From contig JAQGLQ010000072.1 of assembly GCA_028292785.1 (NCBI GenBank), forward strand, positions 1 through 14,940: 14,940 nucleotides of DNA, read 5' to 3'. The notes beneath the pieces were generated by a model. That model had not been told where the DNA came from. It was given only the letters and a program-made list of their open reading frames with translations, and searched no databases. Source of the stretch: Noviherbaspirillum sp. (lineage in GTDB: Bacteria; Pseudomonadota; Gammaproteobacteria; Burkholderiales; Burkholderiaceae). The position numbers and the translations under genes were made by a program. Within the stretch, counting starts at the first letter, position 1; every line of letters begins with the position of its first letter. This document shows, one piece after another, positions 1-9,314 of the stretch.

Positions 1-2
1 GC

Positions 3-19
3 ATTGCTTTATTAGCAAT
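3..19. repeat. Small hairpin, ATTGCT / AGCAAT
   Basis: A perfect 6 bp inverted repeat (3-8 with 14-19) around a 5 nt loop lies at the extreme left edge, in sequence much richer in A and T than the genes. It has no GC-rich stem or convincing T-tract. It could be the remnant of a terminator for a gene outside the window or a chance hairpin; function unknown. Confidence 0.35.
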
Positions 20-30
20 CAAAAGTAACG

Positions 31-51
31 TAGCTCGGCAAATCCTAGCTA
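31..51. repeat. Imperfect hairpin downstream of mltB
   Basis: TAGCTCGG (31-38) and CCTAGCTA (44-51) pair over 7 of 8 positions around the loop CAAAT, with one C/T mismatch. Read on the minus strand, which is the direction of the moxR-mltB operon, it is followed by a short T-rich stretch (CTTTTG). It might act as a weak terminator of that operon about 100 nt past the mltB stop. The stem is short and the T-tract poor, so this is tentative. Confidence 0.3.
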
Positions 52-155
52 TTAGTGCGCTTTCCTATAACTAAGTCCTTAATTCTAAAATGTCTTAAGT
101 CGCGCCTTGTGTGGTCATTAGTCTCACTTTATGGGGCACGCACACCGAAACGGAC

Positions 156-1289
156 CTAGCTGCGCGCCGCCCGCACCGCGCGCCCGAGATCGACTACCGA
201 CATGGCGTAAAAATAGCTGCGGTTATATTGGGTGATGGCGAAGAAGTTCGCCGCGCCCAGCCAGTATTCCGTTGCTTCCTCACCGTTCTGCAGATCGACC
301 AGGCCGTACATCATGTCGGTGGGCAGTTCGGAACTCGGCGAAACTCCGGCGGCCTTCAGTTCGTCAAGCCGATACTTGGCCTCAAGGCCCTTGCCGATGA
401 AGGCATCCCAGTTGGCGCCGCCTTCCGCCGCCGATACCCTGGCGGGAAAAACGATCGGTTCGCCGCGCTTCCAGCCATGCTCCACCAGAAAATGGGCAAC
501 GCTGCCGATCGCATCGACCGGGGAATTGCGCAAATCGATCTTTCCGTCGCCATTGAAATCCACCGCGAATTTGCGAATGCTGCTTGGCATGAATTGGGGC
601 CAGCCGATTGCACCGGCGTAGGAACCGCGCAGTGAGAACGGATCGATGCCGGCCTCGCGCGCGAACAGCAGTGTGTTTTCGATCTCTCCGCGGAAGTAGG
701 CCATGCGTGCCTCACGGGTCGGCGTGTTCGGATAGTCGAACCCTAATGTCGTCACCGCATCCAGTACCCGGAAATTGCCGGTATTGCGTCCATATACGGT
801 TTCGACGCCGATGATGCCGACAATGATTTCAGCCGGCACGCCGTATTGTTCCTCGGCGCGTGCCAGTGCATCCGCATGGGTTTCCCAGAAAGCGACGCCG
901 GCGTTGATGCGCACGGGTTCGACGAAACGGGCGCGGTATGCGCGCCAGTTTTTTGGCCGTCCCGGAGGGGCCGGCTTCATCAATTGGATGGTGGTATCGA
1001 CATACCGGATCTTCCTGAACAGAGCTTCGAGTTCGCTGCGCTCGAAGCCGTGCCGGGCGCTCATCTGATCGATGAAGTCCGACACTTCCTTCCACTCCGT
1101 GAAGTTGGCGAACTCGCCGGCATTGTCCGTCTCGACGGCTGGCTTGCGCGCCGTGCTCGCGGCTGCGGTTTTCTTCTTGGCCTGGGGTCCGGCGGCGGAC
1201 GGGGCGGCGCAAGCGGTGGTGCTCAATGCAAGCAGCAGTGCTGACAGGCATGCGGAGTATCGGGGAGGAATGGAAAACATCATCGGCAT
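156..1289 (-). CDS. mltB: Membrane-bound lytic murein transglycosylase B (MltB family)
   Basis: A periplasmic lytic transglycosylase that cuts the MurNAc-GlcNAc bond of peptidoglycan to leave 1,6-anhydroMurNAc ends. The 377-residue length fits MltB. Visible motifs: the catalytic region GIIGVETVYG (158-167) with Glu163 as the expected acid/base; GSYAGAIGWPQFMPSS (222-237), the classic MltB substrate groove motif; DFNGDGKIDL (244-253), matching the EF-hand-like Ca site of E. coli MltB; and YNRSYFYAMSVVDL (355-368) near the C-terminus. The N-terminus is a signal peptide (about 1-28). Cys27 follows STTA, a poor lipobox, and A-C-A at 26-28 could instead be a signal peptidase I site. Three start codons crowd together (1289, 1283, 1280). 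The last forms TGATG with the upstream transglutaminase stop, so translation is probably coupled; I report the longest reading. It is the final gene of the moxR operon. Confidence 0.95.
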   Translation of the reverse strand: MPMMFSIPPRYSACLSALLLALSTTACAAPSAAGPQAKKKTAAASTARKPAVETDNAGEFANFTEWKEVSDFIDQMSARHGFERSELEALFRKIRYVDTTIQLMKPAPPGRPKNWRAYRARFVEPVRINAGVAFWETHADALARAEEQYGVPAEIIVGIIGVETVYGRNTGNFRVLDAVTTLGFDYPNTPTREARMAYFRGEIENTLLFAREAGIDPFSLRGSYAGAIGWPQFMPSSIRKFAVDFNGDGKIDLRNSPVDAIGSVAHFLVEHGWKRGEPIVFPARVSAAEGGANWDAFIGKGLEAKYRLDELKAAGVSPSSELPTDMMYGLVDLQNGEEATEYWLGAANFFAITQYNRSYFYAMSVVDLGRAVRAARS

Positions 1290-3334
1290 TCTGCTAATAA
1301 GGATTTGAGTTTGGATTTGATCGCGGCGGGCGCAAGCTTGCCGGCTTCGCCATACCGCGCCGATTCGTACAGCATCATGAAGCGCATGATCGCGGCTTTC
1401 TTTTCATTCGCCAGCGTGGATTCCGGCGCGCTCAGCCGGCTGCCGTAGGCGCGTGGGCCTTCGTGTATCGCCTTTGCGTAGCCGCGGCGCGCCATATGAC
1501 GGCAGAGCGCCTGATAGACCGCCTCGACGGGATCGGCTTTGTGGCGATTTCGGACCAGGGGGACCAGGACCAGCGCCATGACGACGGCGCCGGCGCCGAA
1601 CATCAGGGCGGTCAAGGTGCGCCAGCCTACATCGGAAAAGCCGAGCGAGCGAATGAAATTCTGCTGGCGCTCGGGAGTGTAATTCAGCACTTGCTGGTTC
1701 CATGCATTGGTCACGGCATCCCAGTTCTGGCGCAGCGCCTGCAGATTCGACAGCCAGGAATTGCGGCCGAGGTCGACGCTGATCAACCCCCCCAGTAACG
1801 GGCGCGGCAACACGTTGCCGAGGCTTGTTTCGATGCGATCGGGAGAGACCGCCGCCGTGGGATCGATACGTGTCCAGCCCTGTTGCTCAAGCCATACTTC
1901 GGCCCACGCATGCGCTTCCGACTGGCGCACCGTCATATAGCCGTCGACCGGATTCACTTCTCCGCCCTGATAGCCGACCACCACCCGAGCCGGGATGCCG
2001 GCGGCGCGCATCAGCACCACGAATGCGGCCGAGTAGTGTTCGCAAAACCCTGCGCGCGTCTCAAACAGGAATTCATCGATGGCATGCGTGCCGAGCACAG
2101 GAGGCTCCAGGGTATATCTGAACTTCTCTTCACGAAAGAATTTAAGTACGGCATTGACGATGTCGCGGTTGTTCTTGTAACGGGCGCGCAAGCGTGCTGC
2201 ATGCTCCAGCGTACGCGGGTCGTAGCCTTCCGGCAGCTTGAGCCACTGCGTTAAGACAAGGCGGCTGGCGTTCGGTTGCAATTTGTAATCGATGTACGAT
2301 GCTGCCTCATACCGTACGCGCTCGTTGATCGGGCGACGGCTCAGCAGTTGTGATTCCGGGTACAGGCGCACCGGGTTGCCGTTGAGTTCCGGAGCCATTT
2401 GCGGCACATCGAGCGTGAACAGAAGGCGGCGTCCGGTCGGCTCCAGCGTGACCTGATAGCGTATCGGCGTCCCGCGCGTCATGTCGCGCGCCTGCGGTCC
2501 CTGCGTGTCTGCAGACTGCAAGGGCGACCAGGTGCGGCCATCGTATGAACCGAGTACGCTGCCTCGCCAGTACAGCATCGAATTTGCAGGGGGTGCATCG
2601 ATGAAGCGAACGCGAAACGCGATTTCGTCGGACAGTGCCAGCTTCGAGATGTTTCCCGGCGCCATGGTATCCGACATGCCGGTGCGCGCCATCTGCGCAT
2701 CGCTCGGCATACCCCACAGCGGCCCCTGGACACGAGGAAAGAGGATGAACATCACCAGGGTCAGCGGCGCGGCAAGCAGGAGAATCCACGCACCCAGGCG
2801 CAGCCGCTGCCCAAGCGGAGGAACCACGGTCGCATACTGAAACGATAATTGCGTGGTGAGGATCGCAACCGCGGCAGCAACGGTCATTAACGCGGCGCCG
2901 ATGGTTTGGGAATAGAAAAAGCTCGTCAGCACCAGGAAGAAGCCGAGAAACAGTACGACAAACAAGTCGCGTTTCGCATGCATTTCCAGCACCTTCAGCG
3001 TTAGCAGCAGCACCAGCATCGCTACGCCGGCTTCGCGTCCGAGCAGAGTCCGGAAATTCGCATAGACAGCGATCATGGCGAACACCGCGATCGGCAGCAG
3101 AAGCCATTTCGGCGGCATGCGATTGCCGCGCAAGGTAAGCCAGGCACGCCATAAGAGCAAGGAAAGGCCGGCGGCAACGATCCAGCCCGGCAGATGCACC
3201 GTATGCGGCGCCAGCACCAGCAAACAGGTGAAGAGCAGCAAAAGCGTGTCAGCCTTGTCGCGCGACATTGGCCGCGATGCGCTGCGCTTCAGGAACGGGA
3301 AGCGCGACGGAAAAGAAGATCGCAGTGAAAACAT
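1280..3334 (-). CDS. tgpA: TgpA-like membrane transglutaminase (DUF3488 + transglutaminase-like core)
   Basis: A multi-pass inner-membrane protein carrying a cysteine-protease/transglutaminase-fold domain. Numbering is for the 684-residue ATG form. About six or seven hydrophobic helices fill residues 28-200 (DUF3488 region). A large extracytoplasmic part follows, with the transglutaminase core at about 385-500. The triad is visible: Cys431 in RAGFCEHYSAAF, His475 in SEAHAWAEVW and Asp491 in RIDPTAA. A further membrane helix (572-595) precedes a cytoplasmic tail of about 90 residues. The arrangement matches Pseudomonas TgpA, an envelope protein whose substrate is unknown. The ATG at 3332-3334 overlaps the DUF58 stop as TGATG. 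A GTG one codon upstream (3337) would add one residue but is less likely. The 3' end overlaps mltB. Family assignment is firm; the biochemical activity is inferred. Confidence 0.93.
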   Translation of the reverse strand: MFSLRSSFPSRFPFLKRSASRPMSRDKADTLLLLFTCLLVLAPHTVHLPGWIVAAGLSLLLWRAWLTLRGNRMPPKWLLLPIAVFAMIAVYANFRTLLGREAGVAMLVLLLTLKVLEMHAKRDLFVVLFLGFFLVLTSFFYSQTIGAALMTVAAAVAILTTQLSFQYATVVPPLGQRLRLGAWILLLAAPLTLVMFILFPRVQGPLWGMPSDAQMARTGMSDTMAPGNISKLALSDEIAFRVRFIDAPPANSMLYWRGSVLGSYDGRTWSPLQSADTQGPQARDMTRGTPIRYQVTLEPTGRRLLFTLDVPQMAPELNGNPVRLYPESQLLSRRPINERVRYEAASYIDYKLQPNASRLVLTQWLKLPEGYDPRTLEHAARLRARYKNNRDIVNAVLKFFREEKFRYTLEPPVLGTHAIDEFLFETRAGFCEHYSAAFVVLMRAAGIPARVVVGYQGGEVNPVDGYMTVRQSEAHAWAEVWLEQQGWTRIDPTAAVSPDRIETSLGNVLPRPLLGGLISVDLGRNSWLSNLQALRQNWDAVTNAWNQQVLNYTPERQQNFIRSLGFSDVGWRTLTALMFGAGAVVMALVLVPLVRNRHKADPVEAVYQALCRHMARRGYAKAIHEGPRAYGSRLSAPESTLANEKKAAIMRFMMLYESARYGEAGKLAPAAIKSKLKSLLAECR

Positions 3335-4332
3335 CACGGCCCTTCCTGATAGAGGGCCAGTGCGCGCAGGCAGGCTTCCTGGTGTGCGGGACCGGATGCG
3401 GGCGCGAGCTTCGTGTCGCCGAGATGAAATCCGTAAGGCACGCCGCGCGCCTCCGCTTCGATCACCCAGCGCGTCATGCGCGACAGCTTCGCTTCAATGT
3501 CCATCTGGCGCGGGAGCTGGTCGAAGTCGAGCGAGACCTCGGTAGCCTCGCCGCCCTCGAAATACTTGGTGACGAGCGAGCCGCCATGCTCCACGTCGAC
3601 CTTGGCGATTTGCCGCCAGGCGAGCCGCTTCAGGGAATCGCCCGCCTGGTAGCCGCGCACACCAGCGAAATCGTCGTGTCCGCCGTGTCCGCGGCCATCG
3701 GTGTTTTCATGGCCGCCAAAGGGCAGCGCGCCCGCATCTTCCTCCGGTTGCGGATAGACCAGCGCCTTCACATCCGGATGCCAGTAACTCCAGGCACGCA
3801 GCAGTCCGAGCGGAAAACGTGTCTGCAGCCGCACGCGCGGCGCCGGCAGCCAGCCTCTTTTCCTCGCGGGCGCCGACAGCGCCACGGTTTGCGTCGCGTG
3901 CGGGGCGACATCGGCGGCGTGCGGCAGGGACGACACGCCGCCGTCGCCGATGAAATCCAGCCAGATCGCATAACGGTAGTGCTTGCGGCGATTGGTGAGC
4001 TGGAGTTCGAACTGCGCTTCTTCGCCCGCGAATACGGGTCGCGCGCGGCCCGGCTTGAGATACAGGTGCGCAAGATTGCGGTAGGTCAGGTGCATGTCGA
4101 TCAACGCGCATGCGGCGATCATGAACGTGAAGCCGAAGCCCAGGCTGAGGTTGTAATTGACGGAGCCGATGAACAGGGCGACCAGCGTCGCGCAGAAGAG
4201 CAGGCCGGGATGGGTCGGCAGGATGTAGACCCGGCGCTGATGGAGAAAAACTTCGCCAGGCTCGGCATGCGTGAAACGGAACAGCCATTTGTTGGCCCGT
4301 TTGCGAATGCCGTGTTCAAGCGCGCTTAACAT
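3334..4332 (-). CDS. DUF58 domain membrane protein (MoxR-associated)
   Basis: A 332-residue protein with two membrane helices near the N-terminus (about 43-57 and 63-80), then a beta-rich segment and a DUF58 domain. The family signature is visible at 222-244: FAGVRGYQAGDSLKRLAWRQ followed by I-A-K. That is the D/E-x-R-x-Y-x-x-G-D-x-x-x-x-I/L-x-W pattern typical of DUF58. DUF58 proteins almost always sit next to a MoxR AAA+ ATPase and often resemble VWA-type scaffolds; their exact role is not established. The gene starts 18 nt after the moxR stop and shares TGATG with the transglutaminase gene, so the three are very likely one transcript and probably one complex at the inner membrane. No strong Shine-Dalgarno is visible before the ATG at 4332. 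Confidence 0.92.
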   Translation of the reverse strand: MLSALEHGIRKRANKWLFRFTHAEPGEVFLHQRRVYILPTHPGLLFCATLVALFIGSVNYNLSLGFGFTFMIAACALIDMHLTYRNLAHLYLKPGRARPVFAGEEAQFELQLTNRRKHYRYAIWLDFIGDGGVSSLPHAADVAPHATQTVALSAPARKRGWLPAPRVRLQTRFPLGLLRAWSYWHPDVKALVYPQPEEDAGALPFGGHENTDGRGHGGHDDFAGVRGYQAGDSLKRLAWRQIAKVDVEHGGSLVTKYFEGGEATEVSLDFDQLPRQMDIEAKLSRMTRWVIEAEARGVPYGFHLGDTKLAPASGPAHQEACLRALALYQEGP

Positions 4333-4350
4333 GGATCGAAGCGGGCCGAA

Positions 4351-5271
4351 TCAGACAGCCACGGATTTCATCATCTGCAGCACCAGATCGCGGCTGCTCG
4401 CGGCCAGGCTGCCCGTGGTCTTCAGCGGCCGCAAGCGATGCGCGGTGACGGGCACCAGGACTGCCTGCACGTCCTCCGGTATCACATGGTTGCGTCCTTC
4501 GAGCGCAGCCCAGGCACGCGATGCCTGCAGCAAGGCGATCGCGGCACGCGGACTCATGCCTTCGGCGAACAGGCCGCTCTGGCGCGATGCCTGCGCCAGC
4601 GCCTGCACATAATCGATCAGCAAAGCCGAGGCATGAATGTCCCGCAGCGCCGCTTGTGCGTCGAGAAGCTCGTTCGGCCCCATCGCGGTCGGGAGCGATT
4701 TCAGCATTGCGCGACGGTCTTCCCCCATCAGCAGCGCGCGCTCGGCCGCCGCATCGGGATAGCCAAGAGAAAGGCACATCAGGAAGCGATCGAGTTGTGA
4801 CTCGGGCAACTGGAAGGTGCCGATCTGATGCGCGGGATTCTGGGTCGCGATGACGAAATGCGGCAAAGGCAGATCGCGTGTCACGCCGTCGGCGGTTACC
4901 TGGCGTTCTTCCATCGCTTCCAGCAATGCGGATTGCGTCTTCGGCGTCGCGCGGTTGATTTCGTCGGCCAGCAAGACCTGGGTGAACACCGGCCCGGGAT
5001 GGAACACGAAGCCGTTTTTCTCGCGATTGAAAATCGAAACGCCTATCACGTCGGCGGGCAGGAGATCGCTGGTGAACTGCAGTCGATTGAACTTCAGGCC
5101 CAGCGAAATCGCCAGCGCGTGCGCCAATGTCGTCTTGCCGACGCCCGGCACATCCTCGATCAGCAGGTGTCCTCCGGCCAGCAGGCATACCAGCGATTGA
5201 CGGATCTGCAGCTCTTTTCCGATAACGATCTGGCTGACTTGCCTGGCAACTGCGTGTACTTTGGAGAACAT
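4351..5271 (-). CDS. moxR: MoxR family AAA+ ATPase
   Basis: A cytoplasmic AAA+ ATPase of the MoxR/RavA clade, 306 residues, thought to act as a chaperone or maturation factor for partners encoded beside it. Visible motifs: Walker A VPGVGKTT (41-48, Lys46), Walker B LLADEINRA (100-108, Asp103 and Glu104), sensor 1 IATQNP (141-146), and the lid-domain GMSPRAAIALLQASRAW (238-254) with a sensor-2-type Arg242. I chose the ATG at 5271, preceded by a purine-rich GGAAAAGAAAG. The reading frame stays open to 5328, but those 19 extra residues have no family character, and the conserved part (VARQVSQIVIGKE) starts just after this Met. It is the first gene of the moxR-DUF58-tgpA-mltB operon and is transcribed divergently from the deacetylase gene. 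Confidence 0.94.
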   Translation of the reverse strand: MFSKVHAVARQVSQIVIGKELQIRQSLVCLLAGGHLLIEDVPGVGKTTLAHALAISLGLKFNRLQFTSDLLPADVIGVSIFNREKNGFVFHPGPVFTQVLLADEINRATPKTQSALLEAMEERQVTADGVTRDLPLPHFVIATQNPAHQIGTFQLPESQLDRFLMCLSLGYPDAAAERALLMGEDRRAMLKSLPTAMGPNELLDAQAALRDIHASALLIDYVQALAQASRQSGLFAEGMSPRAAIALLQASRAWAALEGRNHVIPEDVQAVLVPVTAHRLRPLKTTGSLAASSRDLVLQMMKSVAV

Positions 5272-5540
5272 GCTTTCTTTTCCATTTTTTGGGGAAGCGC
5301 AAACTGCGGATGCGGACATCGCCAGCAAAATGACAGTGGCGCATCGGATTCTTCGCTAAACTGTGATTCTATTCGAGAATATCGATGCATAGCCTGCCTG
5401 GCGGGCGTTCGGCGCGCAAGCGGGACACTATTAGTGCGGAAGTTCTTATGCGCGCAACATCTGCTCTGCCGGTGTGTTTCAAAAACTGCCATGCATTCCG
5501 GATTGAACGCGCATGCGGCCACTTGTGAAACGAGTTCATC
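5272..5540. other. Divergent intergenic region, moxR / deacetylase
   Basis: These 269 nt must hold the promoters of the moxR operon (minus) and the deacetylase gene (plus), but I see no hexamer pair good enough to call. Two inverted repeats stand out: ATTCT-N5-AGAAT (5366-5380) and CACTA-T-TAGTG (5426-5436). Either could be an operator; neither matches a regulator I can name. No convincing small ORF is present. Confidence 0.4.
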
Positions 5541-6485
5541 ATGACCACCGCTCTTTACACCCATCCGGATTGCCGACGCCATGAAATGGGGGCTTGGCAT
5601 CCCGAGTGTCCGGCCCGACTGCAGGCGATCGAGGACCAGCTGATCGCCAGCCGCATCGATGTGCTTCTCGAACATCGCGACGCGCCGCGGGCGGATCTGG
5701 CGGACATCGCGCGCGTTCATACCGATGACGCGATCACACGGGTGCGCGAGAATGCGCCGCGGTCCGACGACGCAGGGCGTTCGGGCTACTTTTCCCTGGA
5801 CCCGGATACCATGCTCAACGCCCACAGCTGGAATGCCGCACTGAGGGCCGCGGGCGCGGCGGTGGCGGCGACCGATGCGGTGATTGCGGGCGAAGTGGAG
5901 AATGCCTTCTGCGCCATACGGCCGCCGGGGCATCATGCGATGCCGTCGCACGCGATGGGTTTTTGCCTGTTTGGCAATGTCGCGATCGCGGCGAAGCATG
6001 CGATGGAAGTGCATGGCTTGCGGCGCGTCGCGATCGTCGATTTCGACGTTCATCACGGCAATGGGACGGAAGCCGCTTTTTCCGATGACCCTCGGGTAGT
6101 GATGGTCAGTTTCTTCCAGCATCCGTTTTATCCTTACAGCGGCACCGATCATCCCGCATCGAACATGATCAACGTGCCTGTGCCGGCCTATGCCAAAGGT
6201 GACGTCATACGCGAAGTGGTGCTTGAAAAATGGTTGCCGGTATTGCATGCGCACCGGCCCGAAATGATATTCATCTCGGCTGGTTTTGACGCGCATCGCG
6301 AAGATGATCTTGGACAGATGGGACTGGTGGAAGCCGACTTCGCATGGATCACACAGCAGATCATGCTGGTGGCCAGGGAACATGCCCGCGGACGCATCGT
6401 CAGCTGTCTGGAAGGCGGTTACAACCTGTCGGCGCTCGGGCGCAGTGTGGCGGCGCATGTAAAGGTGCTGGCCGGACTCGATTGA
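5541..6485 (+). CDS. Histone deacetylase family protein (class II-like zinc amidohydrolase)
   Basis: A 314-residue single-domain enzyme of the arginase/deacetylase fold that removes acyl groups from acetylated amines. Key residues are present: the tandem histidines in RPPGHHAM (His131, His132), the zinc ligands Asp169 and His171 in VDFDVHHGNGT and Asp250 in SAGFDAH, and the transition-state tyrosine Tyr294 in LEGGYN. The PPGHHA and DVHHGNGT spellings resemble the class II / acetylpolyamine amidohydrolase branch. In bacteria the substrate may be acetyl-lysine proteins, acetylpolyamines or another acetylated small molecule, and the sequence does not decide. No signal peptide is visible, so it is cytoplasmic. 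The ribosome-binding site before the ATG is weak. The gene stands alone, 93 nt before rbgA on the same strand. Confidence 0.93.
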   Translation: MTTALYTHPDCRRHEMGAWHPECPARLQAIEDQLIASRIDVLLEHRDAPRADLADIARVHTDDAITRVRENAPRSDDAGRSGYFSLDPDTMLNAHSWNAALRAAGAAVAATDAVIAGEVENAFCAIRPPGHHAMPSHAMGFCLFGNVAIAAKHAMEVHGLRRVAIVDFDVHHGNGTEAAFSDDPRVVMVSFFQHPFYPYSGTDHPASNMINVPVPAYAKGDVIREVVLEKWLPVLHAHRPEMIFISAGFDAHREDDLGQMGLVEADFAWITQQIMLVAREHARGRIVSCLEGGYNLSALGRSVAAHVKVLAGLD

Positions 6486-6543
6486 TGGAAACGGGATCGC
6501 ATGCTGTCCGGCTCTTCTGGCACGTCGATTCCCATCCACCGAG

Positions 6544-6549
6544 TAGAAT
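6544..6549 (+). promoter_or_regulatory. Candidate -10 hexamer for rbgA
   Basis: TAGAAT lies 29 nt before the rbgA ATG in the 93 nt gap after the deacetylase gene. It matches TATAAT at five of six positions. No good -35 hexamer is found at 16-18 nt, so the call is weak and co-transcription from upstream is possible. Confidence 0.25.
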
Positions 6550-6578
6550 AGCGCCTTATCCCGCAATTCAAGTTACGC

Positions 6579-7508
6579 ATGTCCATACAATGGTTTCCCG
6601 GTCACATGAACGCCGCGCGCAAGAAAGCGGCGGAATCCATGGAAAAGACCGATCTGGTGATCGAGGTGCTCGATGGCCGCTTGCCGCAGGCAAGCAGCAA
6701 CCCAATGATCGAACAGCTGCGCAGGCATCGCCAGCGCCCCTGCCTGAAAATACTCAACAAGGCCGATCTCGCCGATCCCGCCGCGACGCAGGCATGGCTG
6801 GATTTCTATAACGGCCAGAAAGATGTGAACGCGGTCGCTCTGTCCTGCAAGAAGCTGGCCGACGTCGCGAAAATTCCCGGCTTCGCACTGAAGCTCGCGC
6901 CGCACCGGGGTACCGCGCTCAAGCCGCTGCGCATGATGATCATGGGAATTCCCAATGTCGGCAAATCAACATTGATGAATGCCTTGCTGAAGAAGCGTGT
7001 GGCCGCCGTGGGAGATGAACCGGCGGTGACGAAAACGCAGCAGCGTCTCTACCTGAACAACAATATGGTGCTGATCGATACGCCCGGCATGCTATGGCCG
7101 AAAATCGAGCATCCGAGCGACGGCTTGATGCTGGCCGCAAGCCATGCGATCGGTGTCAACGCGCTGATCGAAGAAGAAGTGGCGACCTTCCTCGCGGAGG
7201 TGTTGCTGACTCGCTATCCGCAGTTGATCCGCGCCCGCTATGGCATGGACACCGAAGGCATCGATGGCGTCAGCGTGGTGGAAGGCGTGGCGAAGCGGCG
7301 GGGCTTCCGCATCAAGGGCGGCGACCTGGATCTGGAAAAGGCTGCCCATACCTTACTGCAGGACTATCGCAGCGGCGCACTTGGCCGCATCAGTTTGGAG
7401 ACGCCACAGAGCCGCGCCGAATTATTGGCTTCCTATCAGCCCGCGCCGTCGCTGGGACTGGCGGATGACGCGGCCGGCATGGACGAGGACGACAGGGCAG
7501 GGGGCTGA
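6579..7508 (+). CDS. rbgA: Circularly permuted ribosome-biogenesis GTPase (RbgA/YlqF family)
   Basis: A cytoplasmic GTPase of the YlqF/RbgA family, which in Bacillus subtilis acts late in 50S subunit assembly. The 309 residues begin with the family hallmark IQWFPGHMNAARK (3-15). The GTPase motifs are in permuted order, G4 before G1: NKAD (60-63), then Walker A/G1 GIPNVGKST (123-131), a G2-region threonine near 151, and G3 DTPG (167-170). The C-terminal part (about 195-290) is the helical RNA-binding segment of the family, and the last 20 residues are an acidic tail. The ribosome-binding site is weak. The gene is convergent with groL and separated from it by a strong terminator. The E. coli laboratory strain lacks a close homologue, so the role is transferred from Gram-positive work. 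Confidence 0.94.
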   Translation: MSIQWFPGHMNAARKKAAESMEKTDLVIEVLDGRLPQASSNPMIEQLRRHRQRPCLKILNKADLADPAATQAWLDFYNGQKDVNAVALSCKKLADVAKIPGFALKLAPHRGTALKPLRMMIMGIPNVGKSTLMNALLKKRVAAVGDEPAVTKTQQRLYLNNNMVLIDTPGMLWPKIEHPSDGLMLAASHAIGVNALIEEEVATFLAEVLLTRYPQLIRARYGMDTEGIDGVSVVEGVAKRRGFRIKGGDLDLEKAAHTLLQDYRSGALGRISLETPQSRAELLASYQPAPSLGLADDAAGMDEDDRAGG

Positions 7509-7535
7509 TTCGATCGGTCACGCGTACCGGTCATA

Positions 7536-7575
7536 CAATGCAAAAAGCCCGCAGCGATGCGGGCTTTTTGCGTTG
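7536..7575. terminator. Bidirectional Rho-independent terminator between rbgA and groL
   Basis: CAATGCAAAAAGCCCGC (7536-7552) pairs with GCGGGCTTTTTGCGTTG (7559-7575): 17 bp including one G-U pair, around the loop AGCGAT. The GC core is flanked by A5 on one side and T5 on the other, so a U-tract follows the stem on either strand. It lies 27 nt past the rbgA stop and 55 nt past the groL stop, which suits a shared terminator for the two convergent units. Confidence 0.9.
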
Positions 7576-7630
7576 CATTGCGATCGTTTCCGGCCCGGAG
7601 ACATACCGCGCCGGAAACAGGGCAGGCAAA

Positions 7631-9283
<1,653 letters not shown>

Positions 9284-9314
9284 TTAACTCCTTAACTGTA
9301 TTCATTGAATTTGC

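Noticed and set aside
49..59. Exact 11-mer CTATTAGTGCG also present at 5428-5438
   Set aside because: In 15 kb many 11-base matches are expected by chance, and the surroundings share nothing further.
3268..4329. 353-codon plus-strand open frame opposite the DUF58 gene
   Set aside because: Mirrors the DUF58 coding frame, which carries the family signature, fits the operon and has overlapping junctions.
4316..5344. 342-codon minus-strand frame over moxR
   Set aside because: It is an out-of-frame reading of the moxR gene; the in-frame product has all AAA+ motifs.
5160..6566. 468-codon open frame on the minus strand across the deacetylase gene
   Set aside because: It runs antisense to a gene with intact catalytic motifs and overlaps the moxR start; its translation is rich in His and Arg without any domain character. 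High-GC codon bias explains it.
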